From positions 62,001 to 126,000 of the forward strand of contig NZ_JAAHTB010000009.1 of assembly GCF_010692745.1 (NCBI RefSeq): 64,000 nucleotides of DNA, written 5' to 3'. Position numbers and translations under genes: made by a program. Under the pieces are notes generated by a model, which saw nothing but the letters and a program-made list of their open reading frames with translations, was not told the origin of the DNA and ran no database searches. Below, piece by piece: positions 16,597-25,978 of the stretch; position 1 is the stretch's first letter; every line of letters begins with the position of its first letter. The DNA comes from Methylobacterium sp. BTF04 (GTDB taxonomy: Bacteria > Pseudomonadota > Alphaproteobacteria > Rhizobiales > Beijerinckiaceae).

Positions 16597-17199
16597 ATGG
16601 ACAAGTTCACTACCCTTGAGGGCGTCGCGGCGCCCATGCGGATCATCAACGTCGACACCGACCGGATCATCCCCAAGCAGTATCTCAAGACGATCAAGCG
16701 CACCGGCCTCGGCAAGGGCCTGTTCTCGGAGATGCGGTACAACGACGACGGTTCCGAGAATCCGGATTTCGTCCTCAACCGTCCGGCCTATCGCAACACC
16801 AAGATCCTCGTCGTCGGCGACAATTTCGGCTGCGGCTCCTCGCGCGAGCATGCGCCGTGGGCGCTGACGGATTTCGGCATCCGCTGCGTGATCTCCACGA
16901 GCTTTGCCGACATTTTCTTCAACAACTGCGCCAAGAACGGTATCCTGGCGATCGTAGTGTCGCCGGAAGACCTCGAGAAGCTGTTCGAGGATGCCGAGCG
17001 CGGCGCCAACGCGACGCTTTCGATCGATCTCGCGGCCCAGACCATCAAGGGGCCGGACGGTGGAACTCTGCATTTCGCGATCGATGCCGGCCGCAAGGAG
17101 AGCCTGCTCAACGGCCTCGACGAGATCGGCCTGACCCTCAAGCGGGCGCCGGCCATCGACGCCTACGAGGCGAAGCTCGCCGCGCGCGGCTTCGCCTGA
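16597..17199 (+). CDS. leuD: 3-isopropylmalate dehydratase small subunit
   Basis: 200 residues, normal for LeuD. With LeuC (not in the window) it isomerises 2- to 3-isopropylmalate in leucine synthesis. Seen: [15 protein letters not shown] near 18-32, [18 protein letters not shown] near 72-89, the aconitase swivel-domain signature GxGSSREHA, and [16 protein letters not shown] near 101-116. ATG at 16597 is the natural start ([13 protein letters not shown]). It stands alone here with no other leu gene adjacent. Confidence 0.97.
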   Translation: MDKFTTLEGVAAPMRIINVDTDRIIPKQYLKTIKRTGLGKGLFSEMRYNDDGSENPDFVLNRPAYRNTKILVVGDNFGCGSSREHAPWALTDFGIRCVISTSFADIFFNNCAKNGILAIVVSPEDLEKLFEDAERGANATLSIDLAAQTIKGPDGGTLHFAIDAGRKESLLNGLDEIGLTLKRAPAIDAYEAKLAARGFA

Positions 17200-17308
17200 C
17201 GCGGATCGGCCTAACGCGGATTGGTCCGTTCGTCTCAACCGTTCGTTAACCGTGGTGTCGCCTGAATCGCGCATCACATTTTGCGCGAACGTCGGTAGGG
17301 AGATCGCG

Positions 17309-18514
17309 ATGGCATTGGGCCTCTGGGACAAGACGGCGAGGCTCCCCCTCGGACTCCTTGCCACCCTGCTCGCGACGACCGGGATGGCGCGGGCCGACTT
17401 CCAGGGCTGCCTGTCCGGCCTGCAATCCCAGGCCGCGGCGCAGGGCGTTTCCGCGCAGACGTTCCGGGCCGCCACCAGCGGGATCAGCTACGACGACAAG
17501 GTCATCGAGCTGTCCCAGGCGCAGCCCGAGTTCAAGACGCCGATCTGGGATTACATGGCGGCTCTGGTCGACGACGAGCGGGTCGACGACGGCAAGGCGG
17601 CGATGAAGCAGCACGGCCAAGCACTCGCCAATGCCGAGGCGCGCTACGGCGTCGATCGCTACACCATCGCCGCGGTGTGGGGTGTCGAGTCGAACTTCGG
17701 CAAGAACCTCGGCAAGATGGGTCTGGTGCAGTCGCTCGCGACCTTGGCCTGCTCTGGCAACCGCAGGCGCGACTTCTTCCGCGGCGAGTTGATGGCGACG
17801 CTCAAGATCATCGAGCGCGGCGACATCGCGCCCGAGCGCCTCACCGGCTCCTGGGCCGGAGCGTTCGGCCAGACCCAGTTCATGCCGACCACCTATCAGC
17901 GCCTCGCAGTCGACGGCGATGGCGATGGCCGCCGCGACGTGGTCGATTCCGTGCCGGACGCCGTGGCCTCCACCGCGAACTTCCTGCACGTGGCCAAGTG
18001 GTCGAACGGCCAGAGCTGGGGCTACGAGGTCCGCCTGCCCAGGGGCTTCAACGCCGGAGCGGCGGGGCGCAAGAACAGACATCCCACCGGCCATTGGGCG
18101 TCGATGGGCGTCACCCGCGTCGACGGGCGTCCGCTCATCGGTGAAGGCCCGATCGGGATCATGATCCCGGCGGGCGTCGACGGCCCGGCCTTCGCGGTCA
18201 CGAAGAATTTCGACGCGATCTACTCCTATAACGCCGCCGAATCCTATGGTCTCGCCATCGCCGTGCTGTCCGACCGGCTGCGCGGCCGGGCCGGCATCCA
18301 GGCGGAATGGCCCACCGACGATCCGCCGCTGTCGCGCGCCGAGCGCCGCGACCTCCAGGCCCGCCTGACCGCGCGCGGCTACGATGTCGGTGAGCCGGAC
18401 GGCAAGGTCGGCGCCAAGACCCGCGATGCGATCAAGGAGGTCGAGCGCAGCCTCGGCATGCCGGCCACCGGACGTCCCGGGGCGAAGGTGCTGGAAGCGC
18501 TGCGGCGCGGCTGA
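17309..18514 (+). CDS. lytic murein transglycosylase, MltB family with C-terminal peptidoglycan-binding domain
   Basis: 401 residues from an ATG at 17309 with AGGGAG six bases upstream. Signal peptide (LPLGLLATLLATTGMARA) ends near residue 28. The catalytic domain shows VWGVESNFGKNLG near 120-132 with the catalytic glutamate, then WAGAFGQTQFMPTTYQRLA near 180-198 and DGDGDGRRDVVDSVPDA near 200-216. The last 60 residues (LSRAERRDLQARLTARGYDVG onward) form a PG_binding_1 domain. It cleaves peptidoglycan glycosidic bonds to 1,6-anhydro products in the periplasm. No lipobox cysteine is seen, so it is probably soluble. Confidence 0.92.
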   Translation: MALGLWDKTARLPLGLLATLLATTGMARADFQGCLSGLQSQAAAQGVSAQTFRAATSGISYDDKVIELSQAQPEFKTPIWDYMAALVDDERVDDGKAAMKQHGQALANAEARYGVDRYTIAAVWGVESNFGKNLGKMGLVQSLATLACSGNRRRDFFRGELMATLKIIERGDIAPERLTGSWAGAFGQTQFMPTTYQRLAVDGDGDGRRDVVDSVPDAVASTANFLHVAKWSNGQSWGYEVRLPRGFNAGAAGRKNRHPTGHWASMGVTRVDGRPLIGEGPIGIMIPAGVDGPAFAVTKNFDAIYSYNAAESYGLAIAVLSDRLRGRAGIQAEWPTDDPPLSRAERRDLQARLTARGYDVGEPDGKVGAKTRDAIKEVERSLGMPATGRPGAKVLEALRRG

Positions 18515-18667
18515 GCGGGAGCCGTCGACCCTGAGCGCGGTGACGCCGGCTTTTCGCCTCGGTGCGTAACCGGTACGGCGAGCGCGGCGAAAGGCAGGCG
18601 ACGGTCGTTTGTCTTGATAGGGTGGCCGTGACGCACGATGCCGCTCGGCCGGGAGGGGGCGAGGCGT

Positions 18668-20881
18668 ATGCTGCGAGTGTCCGCGGCGCCACGGCGCCGA
18701 TCGATCGTCCTCGCGCTGCTGCGTGGCGTCTGGCGGTTCTACGCCCGCTTCGTGCGGGTGCTGATGTCGGTCCTGTTCGGGATCACGCTCCTCTTCCTCG
18801 GCGTGCTCTTCCTCAATTACGTCGTGCTCTCCACGAGCAAGGCCCGCGCCTACCGCAATCTCGACCCGTCGGCTCCGGTGTGCCGGGATGGTCTCGCCAC
18901 CGGCTGGACGATCCTCGCCGATCTCGGGCGGGACGCCCTGCGGAATGCCAAAGAACCGGATGACGGCGGCTGGGTCGATGCCAGCAACGACGAGGCCGCC
19001 GCTTTGGCCCGCGACGGGGGGTGGGGGACCCGCCTGCGCTGCGCCCTGCAGCGCCACGTGGTCCCGGCGGTCAAACCCGAGAACAAGTCCCTCGACTACC
19101 ACCTCGGCTTTCTCGAATTCCAGGAGAACGGCGAGCCCTACGCCCTCGTCGCCGGCGGCCTCGGCATGCAGGACAAGGCGATCGACAGCGCGATGCTGGG
19201 TAACGCCATGCAGCGGGAGATGCATCGCCGGTCGGCCCCGGTCGCCGAGATCCGGCCGGTTCTGAGCCAGCTCGATGCGTTGCGCGATCACTTCGCAAGC
19301 GGCTCGCATTACGTTCTCGTCTTCATCCATGGCTGGCGCCACGATGCCCGGATTGGCGATGGTAATGTCGCGGACCTGCGCCTCTATGCAGCCCATGCCG
19401 CCCGGTTCCTGGCGCAGCGCTGCCCGCTCGAGCCGTCCTATTGCGACATGAAGGTGACCGCTCTGTATATCGGTTGGCGCGGCGCCCGCGTCGACGAGAA
19501 GGGGCTGCGGGCCTATTTCGGCAATGCCATTGGCGGGTTTTTCGGCGATCTCTCCGCGGGCGCCACCCTGTTCGATCGCAAGCCGGTGAGTGAGGCGGTG
19601 GCGCCGGCTGCGATCTCGGCGCTCCGCACCATCGAGGGTGTCCTGACCAAGCCCGGGACGGACGGCGCGGCACACAACCGGATGATCGTGTTCGGTCACA
19701 GCCTCGGCGGCAACATGCTGGCGACGGGGCTCAAGGACGACCTCATCAAGGCGGTGCGCCGGCACCGGTTCGGCGAGACCCTGCCCAACGTGCTCGGCAA
19801 CCTCGTCGTCCTGATCAATCCGGCCTCGGAGGCGACGAAATGGACCGCGATCCAACGCGAGGTCTGGAATCGCACCGCGTTTCACACCGACGCGAATACC
19901 GGCCCCGCCGACGTGGCACGCGACCAACGGCTTTTCCCCGACGACCAGCGCCCGGTGATGGTGTCTGTGACGGCTGCCCTGGCGTTTCCGGCCGGCGGGC
20001 TGCGCGCCGGGGATTGCGCCTGGATCGGGCTCGATCTCGACGACGGCTATCGCATGGCGCGGGAGAAGATCCGCAGGCGGCTCGCCAACACCGACACCAT
20101 GTTCGCCTCGGGCGTCGATTACGACTGGGCGACCCATGACCTGTTTCCGACCTTCAAGTTCGATTTTCGGCCGGCCGCGGGCTACCTCGACAGGGTGGCG
20201 GCCCGCATCGAGGGACGTCAGCCCGCCGGTGAGAGCTGTACGGCGGGAGCCCGCGCCGGCCTCGTCGCCCGAGCCGAGACCCTGCCGATCCGGACATTGG
20301 CGCTGCTCGCCGAGACCTTCCCGTTCCAGAACTCCGCGCCGGAGGAATCGCACACCATCGGCAATCTCGATCCACCGCGCCCAGCGGCGGGCGTGCTGGC
20401 GGATGCCTACCCGTCCGCTGCCCCGTTTGGGACGACACACGAGTTGCTGGGTCTTCACGCGGCGGGCGCCGAGGCGCACAACCCCTATGCGACGCTGGCC
20501 GATGCGGCCATCGATTGCCCGGTGGCGAATCGCTGGCTGACGCGGGCGCGCATGCGGCGACAGGAGAGTTTCGGTCAGTTCTGGGACAGCGAAGACCTCG
20601 CCGCTCCCGCGCCGGGACTTGCCGGCCAGGGCAGGCCGGCGGCGCAGTTCCTCCACGGTCAGCACCTCACCGGCATCGCACCGATTACTCGCGCCAACGA
20701 TCCGTTCTGGAATTTGCGCGCGTTCGACAACGCTCTGTCGCGCCACGACGGCTATCGCCTCACCTCGTTCATCTGCGCGATGAACCAGCTGGTGATGGAC
20801 GACATCACGCAAGCGCCGACCCGGATGGAGCGCATGATGATCGACGAAAGCGGCATGGCCGCCCGGATGTCGGCTCCCTAG
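18668..20881 (+). CDS. large membrane-anchored alpha/beta-hydrolase-fold protein
   Basis: 737 residues from the ATG at 18668, which follows a purine-rich GGAGGGGGCGAGG; an ATG 30 bases earlier is possible. One strong membrane segment (LMSVLFGITLLFLGVLFLNYVV, about residues 32-53) anchors it. The hydrolase core shows YVLVFIHGWRHDARIGD near 217 (HGW oxyanion loop) and MIVFGHSLGGNMLATGL near 340, with the GHSLGG nucleophile serine. Acid and histidine residues could not be picked out. The C-terminal 250 residues match nothing I recognise. It may be a lipase/esterase or a non-enzymatic scaffold; substrate unknown. It lies between the lytic transglycosylase and the rplS terminator. Confidence 0.8.
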   Translation: MLRVSAAPRRRSIVLALLRGVWRFYARFVRVLMSVLFGITLLFLGVLFLNYVVLSTSKARAYRNLDPSAPVCRDGLATGWTILADLGRDALRNAKEPDDGGWVDASNDEAAALARDGGWGTRLRCALQRHVVPAVKPENKSLDYHLGFLEFQENGEPYALVAGGLGMQDKAIDSAMLGNAMQREMHRRSAPVAEIRPVLSQLDALRDHFASGSHYVLVFIHGWRHDARIGDGNVADLRLYAAHAARFLAQRCPLEPSYCDMKVTALYIGWRGARVDEKGLRAYFGNAIGGFFGDLSAGATLFDRKPVSEAVAPAAISALRTIEGVLTKPGTDGAAHNRMIVFGHSLGGNMLATGLKDDLIKAVRRHRFGETLPNVLGNLVVLINPASEATKWTAIQREVWNRTAFHTDANTGPADVARDQRLFPDDQRPVMVSVTAALAFPAGGLRAGDCAWIGLDLDDGYRMAREKIRRRLANTDTMFASGVDYDWATHDLFPTFKFDFRPAAGYLDRVAARIEGRQPAGESCTAGARAGLVARAETLPIRTLALLAETFPFQNSAPEESHTIGNLDPPRPAAGVLADAYPSAAPFGTTHELLGLHAAGAEAHNPYATLADAAIDCPVANRWLTRARMRRQESFGQFWDSEDLAAPAPGLAGQGRPAAQFLHGQHLTGIAPITRANDPFWNLRAFDNALSRHDGYRLTSFICAMNQLVMDDITQAPTRMERMMIDESGMAARMSAP

Positions 20882-20890
20882 ACTGCAACG

Positions 20891-20919
20891 AAAAACCCGC
20901 AGCGTTGCAGCTGCGGGTT
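20891..20919 (-). terminator. rho-independent terminator of rplS
   Basis: A ten-base-pair stem, AACCCGCAGC (20894-20903) and GCTGCGGGTT (20910-20919), with a six-base loop. On the minus strand it is followed by a run of T (A run at 20891-20895 on the plus strand). It stops rplS transcription just before the convergent hydrolase gene. Confidence 0.9.
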
Positions 20920-20974
20920 GACCGATGCGGACGTCGCTACCCCGCCTCGCGGCGCGGGCAGCAGATTCCGAGAA

Positions 20975-21430
20975 TTATTCGGCGGCGGTCTTCGCGGCGG
21001 ACTTGGCGGCCTTCTCGGCCTTGCGGGCGTCCTTGTTCGCCTTCGACGCATCGGCCTTGGCGGCCTTCTCGGCGGGGCGGTCGGCGCGCTCGACGATACG
21101 GGCGGACTTACCGCGACGATCGCGCAGGTAGTACAGCTTGGCGCGACGCACCTTGCCGCGACGGACGACGACGATCGAATCGATCAGCGGCGAGTAGAGC
21201 GGGAACACGCGCTCGACGCCTTCGCCATAGGAGATCTTGCGGACGGTGAAGCTCTCGTTGAGGCTGCCACCGGAGCGTGCGATGCAGACGCCTTCGTAGG
21301 CCTGAACGCGGGTGCGCTCGCCTTCCTTCACCTTGACGTTCACGGTCACCGTGTCGCCGGGCTGGAAGTCGGGGATGGTCTTGCCGAGCGAAGCGATCTG
21401 CTCCTGCTCGAGCTGCTGGATGATGTTCAT
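20975..21430 (-). CDS. rplS: 50S ribosomal protein L19
   Basis: 151 residues. Begins [20 protein letters not shown] and contains [37 protein letters not shown] and [14 protein letters not shown], all standard L19 sequence. The core ends near residue 118; the last 33 residues are an alanine/lysine-rich tail ([20 protein letters not shown]), an extension seen in several alphaproteobacterial L19 proteins. Located at the 30S-50S interface of the ribosome. The usual trmD/rimM neighbours are absent upstream. It has its own terminator. Confidence 0.97.
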   Translation of the reverse strand: MNIIQQLEQEQIASLGKTIPDFQPGDTVTVNVKVKEGERTRVQAYEGVCIARSGGSLNESFTVRKISYGEGVERVFPLYSPLIDSIVVVRRGKVRRAKLYYLRDRRGKSARIVERADRPAEKAAKADASKANKDARKAEKAAKSAAKTAAE

Positions 21431-21714
21431 CGGTCAAGTTCCTGCCGGTGCGCGCCCGTGATCCCCGGATGGGTTCGCGGGCGTCAGGATTTCGGCATCC
21501 TGTTTTGAGTTGAGGCGGCGGATACACGAGGCCGGCCGACTTGTCCAGAAAAGGGGCCCGAACCGATGGGTCGCGTCGGCGACGCAAATCATCGCCACCA
21601 CGTCACGGTTGAGAAAATCACCCGCGCGGTCCACATGTGAGGGTGTGCCGGGCGCTCCCGGTGCCATTCCCGGCCGGCCTTGAACCGGCGCAGCGGACGA
21701 GGATTTTTGTCGCC

Positions 21715-22281
21715 ATGTTCATTCAGACCGAAGCCACCCCGAACCCCGCCACCCTGAAGTTCCTGCCCGGCCGGGTGGTGATGGCCGAATCGACCTTCGA
21801 GGCGCGCGACGCCGCGGCCGCTGCCCGTTCGCCGCTGGCGCAGCGCCTCTTCGACGTGCCGGGCGTGTCCGGCGTCTATCTCGGCCACGACTTCATCTCG
21901 GTGACCAAGGCCGAGGACGACAACCTCTGGCCCCAGGTGAAGCCCGCCGTGCTCGGCGCGATCATGGAGCATTTCCAGTCCGGCGCGCCGGTGCTGGCGG
22001 AGGGAGTGGTCAGCGGCGAGGACGACGCCGAGGAGTTCTTCGATCCGGCCGATGCCGAGACCGTGGTGACCATCAAGGACCTGCTCGAGACCCGCGTGCG
22101 GCCGGCGGTGGCCGGTGATGGCGGCGACATCACCTTCCGCGGCTACAAGGAAGGCGTGGTCTATCTCGAGATGAAGGGGGCCTGCTCGGGCTGCCCGTCT
22201 TCCACCGCCACTCTGCGCAACGGCGTCCAGAACCTGTTCCGCCACTTCCTGCCGGAAATCCGCGAAGTTCAGGCGATCTGA
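21715..22281 (+). CDS. Nfu-type iron-sulfur cluster carrier protein
   Basis: 188 residues from the ATG at 21715; the longer frame from 21637 adds an unrelated basic stretch. Two domains: Nfu_N (MFIQTEATPNPATLKFLPGR, residues 1-90) and a NifU-like C-terminal domain (about 105-185) with the cluster-binding MKGACSGCPSSTATLRNGVQ, where the CxxC is intact. It transfers 4Fe-4S clusters to apoproteins in the cytoplasm. It is divergent from rplS and followed by a good terminator, so probably monocistronic. Confidence 0.93.
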   Translation: MFIQTEATPNPATLKFLPGRVVMAESTFEARDAAAAARSPLAQRLFDVPGVSGVYLGHDFISVTKAEDDNLWPQVKPAVLGAIMEHFQSGAPVLAEGVVSGEDDAEEFFDPADAETVVTIKDLLETRVRPAVAGDGGDITFRGYKEGVVYLEMKGACSGCPSSTATLRNGVQNLFRHFLPEIREVQAI

Positions 22282-22330
22282 CCCGGCTGCGACGCAAAGC
22301 GGCAACACTGCGCCTCGAATTCACCGCGAT

Positions 22331-22363
22331 CGGCCGCCCCGCACTGACGGGGCGGTCGTTTTT
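22331..22363 (+). terminator. rho-independent terminator after the Nfu gene
   Basis: Stem CCGCCCCG (22334-22341) and CGGGGCGG (22348-22355), extended by a G-T wobble and two more pairs, loop CACTGA, then five T at 22359-22363. It separates the Nfu gene from tsaB. Confidence 0.88.
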
Positions 22364-22431
22364 GTCCTAACGTCACGCTCCCGGCGGGAGCGCACCGAGC
22401 TCGTCGGATCGCGGCACGATCGGGAGTGACG

Positions 22432-23109
22432 TTGCGTATTCTGGCCATCGACACGGCGCTCGACGCCTGTTCCGTCTGCATCGCGACGGACGCGTCCGAC
22501 GATCTCCTCGCGCAGGAGTCGATGATCCTCGGGCGCGGCCATGCCGAGGCGCTGCTTCCCATGGTGGAGCGCGTGGTGTCCCGCGTGGAGGGCGGTTTCG
22601 AGGCCCTCGACCGCGTTGCCGTGACGGTGGGCCCGGGCAGCTACACCGGACTTCGCGTCGGGCTTTCGGCCGCCCGCGCCATCGGACTGGCCGCCGAGAT
22701 TCCCGTGGTGGGGGTCACCACCCTGTCCGCCCTGCTCGCTCCGCTTCTCGCCACCAACGGCATCGGCCTCATCGTCGCGGCGATCGATGCGCGCCACGGC
22801 GCGGTCTATCTCCAGGCGATGAGCATGGCCGACGGGATCGTCGTGCCGCCGAGCCTCGTGAAGATCGAGGACGCCGTCGCGATGCTCGACGGCATCGTCA
22901 CCCTGGTGGGCTCCGGCGCCCCGGCGCTCGCCGCCGCCGCCACCGCGCGCGGCATCGATGTCCAGGTCGCCGGGACCGGTGCCGCCGACATCGCCTGGAT
23001 CGCCTCCCTCGGGATGCTGGCCGATCCCGAACAGGCCCTCCCCCGGCCGCTCTATCTGCGCGGCCCCGACGCACAGCCGCAGGATCACGCGAGGCTCGCC
23101 CGCCGATGA
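22432..23109 (+). CDS. tsaB: tRNA threonylcarbamoyladenosine biosynthesis protein TsaB
   Basis: 225 residues from the TTG at 22432, five bases after GGGAG; a GTG at 22426 overlaps that ribosome site and is less likely. TsaB partners TsaD and TsaE in making t6A37 in tRNAs reading ANN codons. Seen: RILAIDTALDACSVCI at the start (ASKHA phosphate loop), LLPMVERVVSRVEGG near 45, and VAVTVGPGSYTGLRVGLSAA near 65-84, the diagnostic GPGSFTGLR motif. It is followed by rimI with an ATGA overlap, an arrangement widely conserved. Confidence 0.95.
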   Translation: MRILAIDTALDACSVCIATDASDDLLAQESMILGRGHAEALLPMVERVVSRVEGGFEALDRVAVTVGPGSYTGLRVGLSAARAIGLAAEIPVVGVTTLSALLAPLLATNGIGLIVAAIDARHGAVYLQAMSMADGIVVPPSLVKIEDAVAMLDGIVTLVGSGAPALAAAATARGIDVQVAGTGAADIAWIASLGMLADPEQALPRPLYLRGPDAQPQDHARLARR

Positions 23110-23627
23110 CGCGACCGATGACCCCGTTCTGGCCCCTCGAGGTCTGGTCCGCCTGGTGGGAGGCGTGGGGAACCGCGCCCTACGTCGCCCTGCTGCGTGA
23201 TTCGGGGCAGGCCCGTGTCCTCGCGCGCCTCCACGCCACCGCCTTCGCCCGCCCCTGGGACGCGCACGAGTTCGAGCGCATGCTGTGCGAACGCTCCACA
23301 GAGGCGCATGCCTTGTGGAAGAGCGGCGCGATCCAGGGCTTCGTCCTGTCGCGCCGGGCTGCCGACGAGGCCGAAATCCTCACCGTGGTGCTGGCACCGA
23401 ACATGCGCGGCGGCGGTCTGTCGCATCGCCTGGTGCGCGAGCATCTGGCGCATCTGGCGTTGAGCGGCGTGCGCAACGTCCATCTCGAAGTCGACGAGGG
23501 CAACGCACCGGCGCTGAAGCTCTATGCCCGGCACGGCTTCCAGCAGGTCGGCGAGCGCACCGGCTACTACACCCGCGCCGATGGCGGCCGCGCCACCGCA
23601 CTCACCATGACGGCTGTGCTGTCGTGA
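23106..23627 (+). CDS. rimI: ribosomal-protein-alanine N-acetyltransferase RimI-like
   Basis: 173 residues, GNAT fold; ATG overlaps the tsaB stop (ATGA). RimI acetylates the N-terminal alanine of ribosomal protein S18 in E. coli. Seen: ARPWDAHEFERML near 48, VVLAPNMRGGGLSHRLVREH near 96-115 (acetyl-CoA A motif, in which R-G-G-G-L replaces the usual R-G-x-G-x), and HLEVDEGNAPALKLYARHGF near 127-146, the RimI B motif. It has about 20 extra N-terminal residues (PFWPLEVWSAWWEAW) relative to the usual core. The tsaB linkage supports the name. Confidence 0.88.
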   Translation: MTRPMTPFWPLEVWSAWWEAWGTAPYVALLRDSGQARVLARLHATAFARPWDAHEFERMLCERSTEAHALWKSGAIQGFVLSRRAADEAEILTVVLAPNMRGGGLSHRLVREHLAHLALSGVRNVHLEVDEGNAPALKLYARHGFQQVGERTGYYTRADGGRATALTMTAVLS

Positions 23628-23654
23628 GCGCCCCGCGCACGGCCTGACCGAGGA

Positions 23655-24533
23655 ATGACGCGCTTCGGCACGATCGTCCGCCTCGTTCTCTGTGCACTGG
23701 CTTTCGGGCTCATGGTCGGCCCGCAGGCGTTGAGCCTGCGCTACGGCCGCGGGCGCATCGCCGCCCACCTGCCGACCTGGTTCCACCGGACGTTCCTGTG
23801 GCTGTTCGGCGTCCGCGTGACCCAGAGCGGCACGCCGCCGGCGCCGGGTGAGCCGGCTCTGGTGCTCTCCAACCACGTGTCGTGGCTCGACATCATCGCC
23901 CTCGGCTCCCTGCGCCCGCTCTCCTTCGTCGCCAAATCCGAGATCGCCGGCTGGCCGGTGGTCGGCATGCTGGCCCGGCTGCAGCGCACCGTCTTCATCG
24001 ACCGGGCGCGGCGCGGCGCCACCGCCAGCGTCAACGCCACGGTGGCGGGGCGGCTGGCGGGTGGCGACCTCATCGTCCTGTTCGCCGAGGGCACCACCAG
24101 CGACGGCACCCGCCTGTTGCCGTTCCGCTCGTCGCTGGTCGGCGCCGCCCGCACCGCCCTCGACGGGGCGGAGGGCGGCCTCGACCGCGTCCGGCTCCAG
24201 CCGCTCGCCATCACCTATCCGCGCCGCAACGGCCTGCCGCTGGTCCGGTCCGAGCGGCCCGAGATCGCCTGGTACGGCGACATGGATCTGGCCCCGCACC
24301 TCGCCGTCTTCCTGGCTCAGGGGCCGATCGACGTCCACGTGGTCTGGGGGGCACCAATCGCGTTCGATGCCGCCACCGACCGCAAGCGCGCCACCGCCCA
24401 GGCCGAGGCGTCCGTGCGCGAGGCGCTCCAGCGCGCGGTGACCGGGCGGGCGCCCCAGGGACCGGTCTGGACGGGCGGGATCAGGCCGAGCGGCGCGTCC
24501 GACCTGTCCGATTCGGGCGTGCCGGCGGTCTGA
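23655..24533 (+). CDS. 1-acyl-sn-glycerol-3-phosphate acyltransferase (PlsC-like)
   Basis: 292 residues with an N-terminal membrane segment ([16 protein letters not shown]). Acylates lysophosphatidic acid in phospholipid synthesis, or makes related acyl transfers at the inner membrane. Seen: [16 protein letters not shown] near 73-88 (NHx4D catalytic motif), [11 protein letters not shown] near 115, and [20 protein letters not shown] near 137-156 (the FPEGT motif as FAEGT). It sits between rimI and miaB. An ornithine-lipid O-acyltransferase (OlsA-like) role is an alternative common in alphaproteobacteria. Confidence 0.87.
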   Translation: MTRFGTIVRLVLCALAFGLMVGPQALSLRYGRGRIAAHLPTWFHRTFLWLFGVRVTQSGTPPAPGEPALVLSNHVSWLDIIALGSLRPLSFVAKSEIAGWPVVGMLARLQRTVFIDRARRGATASVNATVAGRLAGGDLIVLFAEGTTSDGTRLLPFRSSLVGAARTALDGAEGGLDRVRLQPLAITYPRRNGLPLVRSERPEIAWYGDMDLAPHLAVFLAQGPIDVHVVWGAPIAFDAATDRKRATAQAEASVREALQRAVTGRAPQGPVWTGGIRPSGASDLSDSGVPAV

Positions 24534-24603
24534 CGCGATCCGCGACGCGGCGGAGGAACCGTGCTACAGGCGTGGCGCGAAAACGATCGTCGGGACCGGA
24601 CTT

Positions 24604-25944
24604 TTGAAGAAAGCCTTCGTCAAATCCTACGGCTGCCAAATGAACGCCTACGACGCCGCCCGCATGGCGGACGTCCTGACCGCCGAGGGCTACACCCCGA
24701 CCGAGGTGGTGGAAGAGGCGGACGTCGTCGTCCTCAACACCTGCCACATCCGTGAGAAGGCCGCCGACAAGGTCTATTCGGAACTCGGCCGCCTGCGCGT
24801 CCTCAAGGCCGCGCGCGCCGAGGTCGGGCAGGATACGACGATCGTGGTGGCGGGCTGCGTCGCCCAGGCCGAGGGCGCCGAGATCCTCGCGCGCGCGCCC
24901 GCGGTCGATGTGGTCGTCGGCCCGCAGAACTATCACCGTCTCACCGACCTCCTCGCCCGCTCGCGGGTGAAGCGCGTGGTCGACACCGAATTTCCGGTGG
25001 AGGACAAGTTCGACCACCTGCCCGCGCGGCGGACCCAGGGCGTCTCCGCCTTCCTCACGGTTCAGGAAGGCTGCGACAAGTTCTGCGCCTTCTGCGTGGT
25101 GCCCTACACCCGGGGTGCCGAGGTCTCCCGGTCGGTGGCGGCCATCGTCGCGGAGGCGACCGCGCTGGTGCGGGGCGGCGTCCGCGAGATCACCCTGATC
25201 GGCCAGAACGTGAACGCCTATCACGGGCACGGCGCGGACGGCGCCTCCGCGAACCTGCCGGTTCTGTTGCGTGCGCTCCAGGACATCCCCGGTATCCTGC
25301 GCCTGCGCTACACCACCAGCCATCCCAACGACATGGCGGCGGACCTGATCGCGGCGCATGGCGAAATCCCGGCGCTGATGCCCTACCTGCATCTGCCGGT
25401 GCAATCGGGCTCGGACCGGGTGCTGAAGGCGATGAACCGCAAGCACGATGCCGAGACCTATCGGGACATCATCGCGCGGGTGCGGGCCGTCCGGCCCGAC
25501 GTCGCCCTGTCGTCGGATTTCATCGTCGGCTTCCCCGGCGAGACCGATGCCGAGTTCGACGAGACCATGCGGCTCGTGGCCGAGATCGGCTTCGCCAGTG
25601 CCTACTCGTTCAAGTACAGCCCCCGCCCCGGCACGCCCGCGGCGGACTGGGCCGATCCGGTGCCGGAGGACGTGAAGTCCCGGCGCCTCGCGGCCCTTCA
25701 GGGTCTGCTCGACGACCAGCGCCACGCCTTCAACGCGGCGGCGGTGGGCACCGTGGTCGAGGTGCTGGTGGAGAAGGCCGGGCGTCATCCGGGACAGGTC
25801 GCGGGCAAGACGCCGCACCTCCTCCCCGTTCAGTTCGATGCGCCCACCTCTACCATCGGCACTCTGGTTCCGGTCCGGATCGTGCGGGCGGGGTCGAACA
25901 GCCTGTTCGGCGAGGCCGTGTCCGACGCCGCAGCCGCGGCGTGA
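24604..25944 (+). CDS. miaB: tRNA-2-methylthio-N6-dimethylallyladenosine synthase MiaB
   Basis: 446 residues from a TTG ([20 protein letters not shown]). Radical-SAM methylthiotransferase that adds a methylthio group to i6A37 of tRNAs reading UNN codons. Seen: UPF0004 domain with three cluster cysteines ([25 protein letters not shown]), the radical-SAM motif [17 protein letters not shown] near 156-172 (CxxxCxxC), and [17 protein letters not shown] near 300-316; a C-terminal TRAM domain (about 380-440). Part of the conserved miaB-phoH-ybeY-corC-lnt series. Confidence 0.97.
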   Translation: MKKAFVKSYGCQMNAYDAARMADVLTAEGYTPTEVVEEADVVVLNTCHIREKAADKVYSELGRLRVLKAARAEVGQDTTIVVAGCVAQAEGAEILARAPAVDVVVGPQNYHRLTDLLARSRVKRVVDTEFPVEDKFDHLPARRTQGVSAFLTVQEGCDKFCAFCVVPYTRGAEVSRSVAAIVAEATALVRGGVREITLIGQNVNAYHGHGADGASANLPVLLRALQDIPGILRLRYTTSHPNDMAADLIAAHGEIPALMPYLHLPVQSGSDRVLKAMNRKHDAETYRDIIARVRAVRPDVALSSDFIVGFPGETDAEFDETMRLVAEIGFASAYSFKYSPRPGTPAADWADPVPEDVKSRRLAALQGLLDDQRHAFNAAAVGTVVEVLVEKAGRHPGQVAGKTPHLLPVQFDAPTSTIGTLVPVRIVRAGSNSLFGEAVSDAAAAA

Positions 25945-25978
25945 TCAGCGGGCCGACCACTCCACGAGGGAGCATTGC

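Noticed and set aside
17246..20812. An 1188-residue minus-strand frame
   Set aside because: Antisense of the MltB-like and hydrolase genes; His/Gly/Arg-rich with no domain.
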